Shown one piece after another: positions 38,494-47,989 of a stretch of DNA of 64,000 bases (the stretch's first letter is position 1; every line of letters begins with the position of its first letter). Source of the DNA: Hippophae tibetana (taxonomy: Eukaryota > Streptophyta > Magnoliopsida > Rosales > Elaeagnaceae); NCBI GenBank assembly GCA_037013495.1, contig CM072807.1, positions 4,011,501 to 4,075,500 on the forward strand. The letters run 5' to 3'. A program made the position numbers and the translations under genes. The notes under the pieces were generated by a model, which saw only the letters and a list, made by a program, of their open reading frames with translations, did no database searches and was not told the DNA's origin.

Positions 38494-41400
38494 TGTTGAA
38501 GATTCTATAATTTTTCTTAATTTAAGGACCAAAATATGAAGTAAAACAATGAGTAAAAAATGAAACAAAACATAGATTTTAATTCAAAAAATAATTTAAA
38601 GAACCATTAATTTAATAAGTAATTCAAGTTGTGAATTTTTCTATAAATAGATGTGTAATTATAATAAATTAATCATCCAAAAGTGTTCATTTCAATTGAG
38701 AGAAAAAATTTTGTAAGAGAAAATTGAGAGTAATTTTCTTGGGTGTAATTGGATTGTAAGTTGTGAGTGTTGTAAACACCTTGTGTAATTTCTCCTCTTT
38801 CAGTAAAAAAATATGCAATAGGTCCGGAGACGTAAGCAAAATTGATCGAACTCCGTTATCAAATTTGTGTGTTATTTTTATTCTTGTTTTCTCAGAGCTA
38901 TTGGTGGTGATTTCTGTCAATTTTCTGCAAGGTTACTATTTACATGAATGATGAAATTTTGTCGACGATATTTGTTCGTTGACTAAGGTGTTCTAATATA
39001 CGGTGGTTTACAGAAATAGTCAGAAATGATCCGGAGGAAGTCAGATTTGAGTGGGAGCAATGGTCGTAGATGAAGGAAGGGTGAAACTCGAGAAATTTGA
39101 TGGCACATATTTTCGGTTTTGGAAAATGTAGATAGAAGATTATCTATATCAAAAAAATCTATATCAAAAAAATCTATATCAACCTTTCTCAGGGAAAAAC
39201 CCAGAGGCTATGAAGGAAAAAGATTGGAATGTTCTAGGCAGACAAGCCCTCAGAGTTATTCGATTGACGTTATCTCGTAATATTGCTTTCAACATAACAA
39301 AGGAAAAGACTACCGGCGGGTCTTATGACAGGTCTCTCCAATATGTATGAGAAGCCATCAGCCTCAAACAAAGTCCACTTGATGAGGCGTTTGTTCAATT
39401 TGCGGATGACGGAAGACGCATCGGTAGCTCAACATCTCAATGAACTCAACACAGTCACAACCCAGTTGAGTTTAGTAGAAATTGAATTCGATGAAGAAGT
39501 ACGAGCATTGATACTTTTGTCTTCTTTATCAGAAAGCTAGAATGCTACTGTCACGGCTGTGAGTAGCTCGTCAGGAAGCAATAAGTTGAAATTTGACGAT
39601 GTTCGTGATTTGGTTTTCAATGAAGAGATCCGACGTAGAGATTCAGGTGAATCGTTAACTTCTTCAGTTTTGCATACAGAGTCAAGAGGAAGAAATTCAA
39701 CCAAAGGGAGTGGACGTGGCAGAACAGACTACCGAGGTAGATCAAAGGAAGAATCTTGGGTGTTAGACTCTGGAACATCGTTCCATGCTACTTCACAAAA
39801 AGAATTCTTCGAGAGATATGTCCCCGAAAACCTTGTAAAGGTATATCTTGGTGATAATCAACCATGTGCTATTATTGGCAAAGGTGTAGTGAAGATTAAG
39901 TTGAACGGGTCTATTTGGGAGCTGATGGATGTCAGGCATATTCCCGACCTAAGAAGGAACTTAATCTCAGTAGGGCAATTGGCCAGTGAAGGCTACACTA
40001 TGATCTTCCATGGTGATGATTGGAAGATTTCAAAGGGTGCAATGACAGTTGCTCAAGGCAAGAAAAGTGACACTTTTTACATGACAACAGAGGCATGTTC
40101 TTCAATCACAGTTGCAGCAGGCAATGAAACACCAAATTTGTGGCACCAGAGACTAGGCCACATGAGTAAGAAGGGGATGAAGATTATGCACTCGAAGGGA
40201 AAACTTCAAAGTCTACAGTCTGCGGAGATAGACATGTGCGAAGATTGCATACTTGGAAAGCAAAAGAGAGTCAGCTTTCAGACAAGTTGTAGAACCCCAA
40301 AGAAGGAAAGGCTAGAGCTTATTCACTCTGATGTTTAGGGACCAACGACCGTCTCATCTATTGGTGGAAAACACTACTTCGTGACTTTCATTGATGATCA
40401 CTCTCGGAAGGTATGTGTTTACTTTCTAAAGCATAAGTCTGAAATATTTGAGGCTTTCAGAAGATGGAAAGCTATGGTGGAAAATGAGACGGATTTAAAG
40501 ATCAAAAAGCTCAGAACCGATAATAGTGGTGAATATGAAGACACTAGATTCAAAAATTTCTACTATGAGCATGGGATCAAAATGGAAAGAACTGTGCCAG
40601 GAACGCCTCAACACAATGGTGTAGTTGAGCTTATGAACCAAACATTGACAGAAAGAGCCAGAAGCATTCGTATACAGTTAGGTCTATCGAAGTAGTTTTG
40701 GGCAGAAGTAGTCAACACGGCAGCTTTCTTGATCAATCGAGCCTCATCTGTTCCATTGGAGCATAGAATAACAGAGGAGGTATGGAGTAGAAAAGAGATG
40801 AAACTATCACATCTAAAAGTTTTCGGCTGTGTAGCATTTGTGCATATCAGTGATCAAGGCAGGAATAAGCTTGATCCCAAATCCAAGAAATGCACATTCA
40901 TCGGCTATGGTGAGGATGAGTTTGGCTACCGCATTTGGGATGACGAAAACAAGAAAGTTATTCATAGCAGAGATGTGATTTTCAACGAAATGGTGATATA
41001 TAAGGACATGCAAAAAAATAGACGCCAATGACTCAGAGCAGAATGAGTTAGTATTTGCAGATGTAGATGATGTCCTAGATGGTTCCACAACGGACCAAAT
41101 TGTAACAAGTCCTCAGCTAGAGGAACTTTTTGGACAGAGTAGTACGCCACAGTCTGACACACCACAACCTCCTACTACAGCTCCTGTATTGAGAAGGTCT
41201 TCTCGACCTCACGTGCCTAACAGGAGATACATGAACTATATGTTACTGACTGATGAAGGAGAGCCTGAAAGAAGAAATGAAATCTCTCATCTCCAACCAG
41301 ACATGGGAACTAGCTGAGTTACCTATGGGAAATAAGGCACTTCACAACAAATGGGTATACCTGGTGAAAGAGAAGCATGATGGTTCCAAGAGATACAAAG

Positions 41401-43295
41401 TCTGCCTAGTTGTCAAAAGGTTTCAACAGAAGGAAGGAGTTAACTACACTAAAATTTTTGCTCCTGTTGTGGAGCTCAATACTATCATATCAGTGATGAG
41501 TATTGTAGCCATTGAAGATCTTCATCTTGAACAGTTGGATGTGAAGACTGCATTCCTTCACGGAGATTTAGATGAAGAGATATATATGTACCAACCAAAA
41601 GGTTTCTTAGAAAGAGGGAAGAAGAATATGGTGTGCAAACTTAAAAAGAGTTTGTATGGCCTGAAACAAGCCTCGAGACAATGGTACAGAAATTTTGACA
41701 GCTTTATGCACAAGGAAGGTTTCCAGAAGTACAATGCCGACCATTGTTGCTACTTCAAGAGATATAGGTCCAGTTATATCATTTTACTACTTTATGTTGA
41801 TGATATGTTAGTAGCAAGTTCAGATATGGATGATATCAGAAGGTTGAAGCATCAATTGTCAAAGGAGTTTGACATGAAAGACTTTCATCCAGCAAAGAAG
41901 ATTCTTGGAATGCAAATCACAAGAAATAAGAAGAAAGGATCCTTGTAGTTATCTCAGGCAGAGTACATCAATCGTGTTTTGCAAAGATTCAACATGGGCG
42001 ATGCCAAGCCAGTTAGCACACCCTTGGCCAGTCATTTTCACCTATCCAAGGAATAGTCCCCTTAGAAAAAGGAAGAGAGATAATTCATGGCTAAGGTTCC
42101 TTATGCCTCAGCCATTGGAAGTTTGATGTATGCAATGGTCTATACGAGACCAGACATTGGCCATGCAGTGGGAATTATTAGCATATTTATGTCAAATCTA
42201 GGGAAAACTCATTGGGAAGTAGTCAAGTGGATTTTGAGGTATCTACGAGGCATCACAGAAAAGTGTTTGTACTTTAGTAAAGGAGAGTTAAAATTACAAG
42301 GGTACGTAGACGCAGACTTTGGAGGTGAAGTTGATCACCGAATGAGCACCATCGGTTATATATTTACTATTGGAACTGCAATTGTTAGTTAGATGTCACA
42401 AATACGAAAAATTGTCACTCTATCCACTACAGAGGCTGAGTATGTAGCAATAACTAAAGCTAGTAAAGAGATGATATGACCTAAAGGTTTGTTAATTGAG
42501 TTGGGATTCAAACAGGAGAAGAATGTTCTACATAGTGATAGTCAAAATGCAATACACTTGGCGAAGAATTCAACATTTCATTCTAGAACCAAGCATATTG
42601 GATTTCGTTATCACTTTATCATATCTCTATTGGAAGATGATGTGTTAATACTGGAGAAGATTCAAGGAAGCAAAAATCCAGCAGATATGTTAACAAAGGT
42701 GGTGACTATTGACAAACTGAAGTTGTGCTCAACTTCAGTTGGTCTGCTAGAGTAACAAAGACTAGAAAAGCTGCTGCATTGATCGAGGTGTGAAGACAGA
42801 TTGAAATCAGTCTTCAAGTGGGAGATTTTTATAAAACTTCTTAATTTAAGGAGTAAAACATGGAGGAAAACAAGAAGTAAAACATGGAGCAAAACAAGAA
42901 GTAAAACATGGAGCAAAACATGGAGCTTAATTCAAGGAGCAATTCAAGAAACCATTAATTTAAGGAGTAATTTAAGGAGTGAATTTTCCTATAAATAGAT
43001 GTGTAATTGTAATGAATTAATCATCCAAAAGTGTTCATTCCAATTGAGAGAAAATCTTAGAGAGAAAAGCTTTTGTGAGAGAAAATTTAGAGTAATTTTC
43101 TTGGGTGTAATTGGGTTGTGAGTTGTGAGTGTTGTAAACACCTTGTGAAATTTCTCCTCTTTCAGTAAAAAGATCTACAGTAGGTCCGAAAATGTAAGCA
43201 AGATTGGCCGAACTCCGTTATCAAATTTGTGTGTTATTTTTATTCTTATTTTCTCATAAATCTGATTTATCGGAAATTTACATAATTTCCCAACA
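38494..43295 (+). mobile_element. Tnt1-like Ty1/copia element, + strand, with RT and RNase H
   Basis: The 5' LTR is 38494-about 38893, beginning TGTTGAAGATTCTATAA. It lacks its last ~40 bp and the first half of the PBS: the TTTTCTCATAAATC...CAACA end of the 3' LTR is replaced by TTTTCTC joined to AGAGC. The 3' LTR is about 42834-43295, ending TTTCCCAACA; it lost its first ~10 bp next to the polypurine tract AAGTGGGAGA. The LTRs share long near-identical blocks such as GTGTAATT(A/G)TAAT(A/G)AATTAATC and GGTGTAATTGG(A/G)TTGT. The 3' LTR holds a short tandem array of AAAACATGGAGC and AAAACAAGAAGT units (42855-42925). No target duplication is visible. Confidence 0.9.
39060..42755 (+). pseudogene. 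Tnt1-like Gag-Pol polyprotein, degenerate
   Basis: The ATG at 39060 follows the usual GTGGGAGCA context. Gag (39060-39740) contains MYEKPSASNKVHLMRRLFNL. The zinc knuckle is deleted: relative to the sister copy about 190 bp are missing at the junction near 39750. The protease site is WVLDSGTSFHAT (39757). GAG-preintegrase reads LWHQRLGHMSKKGMKIMHS (40140). Integrase (40330-40900) includes TFIDDHSRKVCVYF and GTPQHNGVVELMNQTL. RT (41253-41948) has YVDDMLVASSDMDD near 41795. RNase H (42087-42755) has YVDADFGGEVDHRMSTIGY and HSDSQNAIHLAKN. Breaks: TAG within Gag near 39129, a small triplication of AAAAAATCTATATC at 39150-39180, stop about 39325, TAG 39538, TAG in LIHSDV-GPT at 40336, TAG about 40693, frame change 41030-41250, TAG 41947, TAG about 42390 and TGA about 42478. 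It is not functional but is the fullest copia in the window. Confidence 0.9.
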
Positions 43296-43614
43296 AATTC
43301 ATAGTGATGGATGATACGTAGATCTCTACTAGACGATAATAAATTTTGAGTGTAACAAGCTCCATTAATGTCAAAACTCAAAATTCAAAAGTAGCCCTTA
43401 TATAGAAAATGCTGGAACATTTTCTAAATTGCCCTTGAGGTTTGCTATATCTTCAGTTATGCCCCTAGGATTCATTAAATATCACAAATACCCTTGTGTA
43501 TTAATGGTGTTAATCCTCCGTCCATTATTACTGTTTCTAAATGAATTTTACTATTCATTGAATTTTTACTATTCCTTAAATTTTTCTTATTCATTGAATT
43601 TTTTACTATTCCTT

Positions 43615-43627
43615 GGCTTTGATACCA
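43615..43627 (-). promoter_or_regulatory. tRNA-Met primer binding site of the pararetrovirus
   Basis: The - strand reads TGGTATCAAAGCC, complementary to initiator tRNA-Met, where reverse transcription of caulimovirids starts. It lies 34 bp beyond the small leader ORF. Beyond it is a repeated TTTACTATTC(A/C)TT(G/A)AA motif (43548-43612). Confidence 0.8.
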
Positions 43628-43660
43628 TTTTTCATAGGATCGCTACAATATTTAAGATTT

Positions 43661-43924
43661 CTAATCTGGAGTTAGAATTGACCTATTTGACGGTCTTTGT
43701 ATATTGGTTGGTGATAATAAATTATTTAAAAAACTTATTATTTTCCTATATAAATCTAATTTTCTTCCGTATTCACTACAGTTGCATAGTATGTTATGTT
43801 CTTCATTATGTTGGTTACTTAATGCTAATCCTGATTCTATTAACTGTCTTTTGAAATTAATAATTATTCTTTCATTTGTTAAATCTAATAATTCTAATTT
43901 ATGTACTAATGATTCGATATTCAT
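43661..43924 (-). CDS. Small pararetroviral leader ORF, 87 codons, function unknown
   Basis: Begins MNIESLVHKLELLDLTNERI, is rich in Leu, Ile, Asn and Lys, and contains HNILCNCSEYGRKL in its middle. It lies between the promoter/leader and the primer site, upstream of where the movement-protein gene would follow in the circular genome, which is the relative position of ORF VII in caulimoviruses. I see no domain. It is uninterrupted, which is notable beside the broken structural genes, but a frame of this length could be open by chance. Confidence 0.45.
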   Translation of the reverse strand: MNIESLVHKLELLDLTNERIIINFKRQLIESGLALSNQHNEEHNILCNCSEYGRKLDLYRKIISFLNNLLSPTNIQRPSNRSILTPD

Positions 43925-44393
43925 ATTTTTAATTGTTTAAATCTTATTTTCCTGTTTAAAGATATTATACCTTGTTATAAGCGAATATTTCAACAATCAA
44001 GATCCTTAATTAGCTTAAATCTATAATCATCATACCTGAATTTAATGGGTCTACCACGGTCTTCCCTTCTGTTCGTCTTCTTTTGTTACACCTGTTATGC
44101 CTCAGCTTCGCTCAAACTTCAACACCCTTCTGGTAATGGTGAGCTTTCTGCATCCGTACATATATGGTGTCCAATAGTTGACTTACTGGAGAAGAGTAAT
44201 AGAACTCCATTTTATTCAAGATATAATAATTATTACAACTTAAGGCTAACTAAGAACCTTGAAAGGGTTACTTAGCCACTCATAGTTACTGGGTACAACA
44301 TTTGTGGGTTTTCTAGAGTGATTTTCTCTGGTAGAGTATTTCAGAGTAGAGAGCTCTGTATTTTTCTGTGTGTTTGTTATGATAATAAGAGTT

Positions 44394-44402
44394 CCTTTTA
44401 TA
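44394..44402 (-). promoter_or_regulatory. TATA box of the putative pararetroviral transcript promoter
   Basis: The - strand reads CTATAAAAGGAACTC, close to the TATA context of caulimovirid pregenomic-RNA promoters. It sits about 180 bp past the end of the transactivator gene and upstream of an AT-rich leader that leads to the small ORF and the primer site. Position and sequence both fit; activity is unknown. Confidence 0.6.
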
Positions 44403-44577
44403 GAATAAAGAATCCCTGTTTACAAGACTAAAATTATTATTTTACCCTTACTTTAATAATTCATCTATTTTTCCTTTTTAAAGGATAGCCATTACTTTTT
44501 TCCTTAGCATATGCTGCCGACTAAGATGTGGGGTCTACATCTTTATTTTTGTAGTCTTCTGCCGACAACTGCTTTCT

Positions 44578-45257
44578 TTATTCTTCTTTGTTGTTTTCTG
44601 CCGACGGTTCCTTTGATGACGTTGATGATGACACATCTTCATCTTCTCGATCTTTGATGCAGAGAATACATCTATAGCCTTTGGTAGCTTTTCTGGCATA
44701 AAAGCAAAATATCTTCCTGGTTTCTTGACCAATTTCTAGGCTGTTACAATTAAAATTGGTTTCATATTTGGTGATTTTTTCACCATCTTCTTCTGACAGA
44801 GCCATACTGCTGTGAGAAATGATAATAACTTTACTAGTTGAATAATTTCTTTTAATCTCAGTAGAATTGTAGATCTTTCTGAGTTCATAGTAAATTTGGC
44901 TTAGCATTTGTCCTCTTAATACACAGAGTTCTTCTGTGTTGAATTCTTTTTCTGGAAGTGCCCTTGGTTTGGGAACTTCTCTGTTTGTGTTGGAAATCCC
45001 TATTTTGATGAAGTGGTAGGGACTAATACTTTCTTCTTCATTCCAGTCCATAAATGAACTAAAAAATCTAAGATAAACAGCTTCATCGCCTACTTTAACT
45101 TTCCTTCGGAAATTCTTAATTGCTCTTTTAAAATTTTCTGGGAAATAATTTAATTCACTTAAATTAATTCCTGGATAAATATTTTCTATTAATCCTGCAT
45201 GAAATGCTTTATATACAAAAATTGGATCAGCTCCTTCCAATATGTTGAATTTACTAC
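44578..45257 (-). pseudogene. Pararetroviral viroplasmin/transactivator gene, C-terminal part
   Basis: The frame reads from the insertion edge at 45257 to a stop at 44578-44580. It contains KFNILEGADPIFVYKAFHAG, as in caulimovirid inclusion-body/translational-transactivator proteins, then AIKNFRRKVKVGDEAVYLRF, a Cys-containing stretch KATKGYRCILCI, and an acidic Ser/Glu-rich tail. This protein forms virus factories and allows reinitiation on the polycistronic RNA. It is in frame with 47242-47758 across the insertion, and no further stop was noted within it. Confidence 0.75.
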
Positions 45258-47236
45258 TGTTGTGTGTTTTACAACACACAAAAACGTGCAAGTATACACG
45301 GTCACAAGTAATAAAATTTGTAAGTAAAGTATCGTTCCCACGGAGATTTGTAACTATAATTTGTTGATTACTAAAATTGTCTCAATCTGATTTTATTCAA
45401 AACGTACGTTGAGTGGAGCAAATGTAAGAAAAGCGTTAAAACAAAATAAAAGAAATCTAGTATTGCAATTTTTCAACAAATTAATCAACTCAAATCATTT
45501 TATTTTCTTTTGATTTATATTTTTTTGTACATTTAATTTGTCAACCGAAAACTTCTATTTTTATTCATACATCTCTTCCCAGCTCCGTACAAACACACCT
45601 CGTCAAATTAATTCACTATATCTCTATGAGAATTAAATTCACCGAAATTCATTACGTTTTAAGTTTTCAAATTGCCACACATACAATTAGGGTATATTCC
45701 TATCCTTCATCATACATGTCATTCTATTTACGAGCAATATACACACGAATGCCTCTTCCAAGTTTATTCATGTGCCACAGATCGTTTCGATAAGATTCGT
45801 AAATAATCAAAAAGCATTAAGCACAAAATAATACGAACAAATCGAACGTCATATAAATCTATAAAAAATAATTAAAATAAAAGCATCATAAATTTAGATC
45901 AAATGCAACCCTAGAAAAATTAAACTACTTCATAAAATTAAAATAAAAATTATAACACATACAGAAAATTAAGATGAAGAAGAAGGAAAATTAAAATATC
46001 ACTTAGAACAAATTTTTGGCACACGCAGAACACAACAAAAGCCAAAAATGGCTTCTGCGTGTTCCACAGCCAACACACAAACACCCCAAAAATTACAAAC
46101 TCCAAAAAAAACTTCTTAAAACTATCATCTTATCTCCTATTTATACCAAAAAATAATACATCTAAAATATTACATTTTTTATTTTATTTTTTATAAAACG
46201 CGTAATAATATTTTTATCGAAAAATTAAATAACGCGTATCGAAAATCGAATCGAAAATATTAAATAAATTCACGCGTGAGACAGGGCCGCCGATTCTGCA
46301 TTTTTAAATTCTTTATGCGTGCCACATGTCAGCGTCTGATTCGCTGAAAGGAATTAACGCGGACACGTGGCAGCTTCTCATTGTACGCTGGAAACGGCGC
46401 CGACGACAACAAAGCACGGAGAAAACGGCCACATTCGGGCACGATCCTGCGCTTTCGCGCTCATCGTAACGTGCCACGTGTCATTACATGATTGGCTGAA
46501 AAATAGAGTGGGACACGTGGCAATTGCTGATTTGAGGAAAGGATTAAGAGTGAACACGTGGCAGATTATGATTGGAGGAAAGTCCGGGTGCACGCTGAGA
46601 TCAGCGCACGGGATTAGAGGCGCGCGTATGTGGGGGACAGCGGCTGACACGTCAGAGAGGTGGGTCCCACCTGCACGCCGGCCTGCGCGGCAGGTGGGCC
46701 CCACTCGGGCGCCGAGCCGCGTAAAAAGAACCTGCACCCACGCGATCTGGTCGCGAGTGAATGGCACGTGCGGATCTCAACTGTTTCTTCTTTGATCAGA
46801 CGGTCCACGTTTCGCGCGTGCATGTTGGCGCGTGGTCTTCTCACCTGCGTAGAAATTTAAACTTTAATTAATTGGATTTTGGCCCACAAATCTATTTCAA
46901 ATTACATTTTCAACTTTCTTTAATTACAGTTTAGCCCTTTTCTAATTTAAATTAAATTTTTAAACTTTTAATAATTAAAATCAAGCCCGAATTTAATTTA
47001 AATTATATTTTTGACTTTTATAAAGTGTAATTAAATACTATTTTATTTGAAATTATATTTTTGGACCCAAACTTGCAATTAATTAAGTTTTTCGATACAA
47101 ATTATTTAATTTTATTAAAATATATAAAAAACAGTAAATATTAATTTATTAAACTAAAATGAACTAAAAACATTGAAAACATAGCAATTATAATTAATAA
47201 AATAGGTGAAAATAACTATATAAAATACAGTTATCA
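45258..47236. mobile_element. Solo-LTR-like insertion (1,979 bp) in the transactivator gene
   Basis: The element begins TGTTGTGTG and ends CAGTTATCA, so it has the TG...CA ends of an LTR. An exact 5-bp direct repeat, ACTAC, flanks it (45253-45257 and 47237-47241), as made by retroviral-type integrases. No primer site, polypurine tract or coding domain is inside, so it is best read as a solo LTR. Near the left end is CGTGCAAGTATACACGGTCA and TATCGTTCCCACGG, a style I associate with long plant gypsy LTRs. The centre (46270-46850) is unusually GC-rich with five CACGTG boxes. Orientation is not determinable. Confidence 0.7.
46320..46770. promoter_or_regulatory. Array of CACGTG (G-box/ABRE-like) sites in the solo LTR
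   Basis: CACGTG occurs at 46364, 46475, 46514, 46555 and 46765, mostly as ACACGTGGCA or its complement, with a related GCCACATGTC at 46321. Most are followed by a GATT(G/C/T)G(C/A)(T/G)GAAA-like motif, so the array is an irregular tandem repeat of about 40-60 bp. ACGTGGC is the core bound by bZIP factors of the abscisic-acid response. Overlapping open frames on both strands here are a by-product of GC content. Confidence 0.6.
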
Positions 47237-47758
47237 ACTACCTGTAGGAAATTCCTTGTCTGTAGTATAGAATTTCATATCTTCAATATGTTCTTGGGTA
47301 GATTTTCTGGCTAAATTATAGAGATTTAACCATTGTGGTTTGCTGAGGTTTATGTATTGGTCTTTTTCATCTTCAATGACTGGTGTAGTTCTAGGAGATG
47401 TTTCCCTAAACAACACTGAATGTTTTGTTATTTTTGATGTCTCTAGTGGAGATGTTTCTCTGAATAGCACTGTAGGCCTTGCTATTTTCCCAAGATTTGT
47501 CAATCTGCTTGGAATTGTTGGTTGTTGTTGTAGTACTTCAGAATAATTTCTTACTATCTCCTCTGGAGTTATTAGTTTTGGTGTTTTGTAGTTGGCATAA
47601 CTACCTTCTGCTTTTATCCTGTTGGTGAAGGCTCTATTAGTTACTCCACTGATTCCTAGAATAGATTTGCTGGCCTCTGCCCAGTTGTTATAAATTCCTG
47701 GTTTTGGGCCATTATAGACCACATAAATTTTTTTCTGTTCTTCTTTTTTCTGCTTCAT
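47237..47758 (-). pseudogene. Pararetroviral viroplasmin/transactivator gene, N-terminal part
   Basis: The ATG at 47758 starts MKQKKEEQKKIYVVYNGPKP, followed by GIYNNWAEASKSILGISG. This is the viroplasmin / RNase H1 N-terminal fold (YxVxxGxxxGIYxxWxE) found in caulimovirid transactivators. A low-complexity linker contains the repeated LFRETSP. The frame stops at 47234-47236 only because the solo-LTR-like insertion brings in a stop; the reading frame continues in register on the far side (44578-45257). Confidence 0.85.
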
Positions 47759-47989
47759 CTGCCCAATTGGGTTTAGAAGTTTTTTATGAATTGTTAGGTT
47801 CTTCCTTTTTTTTACAAAGATTCCTCATTTGAGGTTCTGCTTTGTTTTGAACAATTAAGTTCTTCCTGTTTTATTCCTATCTCCTTAAGAGATTTCTCGA
47901 GATATAGCAACTCGAGTTGTTCCTATAGGATTTTTATCTCCTTTTCTTTTATCTTGATCTTTATATCAAGATGTTCCATTCCTAAAATC

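Noticed and set aside
42662..42998. Open frames with repeated Leu/Val or Lys/Thr/Trp/Ser words
   Set aside because: They translate the short AAAACATGGAGC/AAAACAAGAAGT tandem array in the copia 3' LTR, on either strand, not a protein gene.
43429..44275. + strand frames up to 141 codons in this interval
   Set aside because: They lie antisense to the viral leader, small ORF and promoter and are hydrophobic only because of AT-rich composition.
46367..46860. Overlapping open frames of 66-142 codons on both strands
   Set aside because: They overlap each other in several frames, are Arg/Cys/His/Trp-rich, and coincide exactly with the GC-rich part of the solo-LTR-like insertion. High GC removes stops by chance; no domain is seen.
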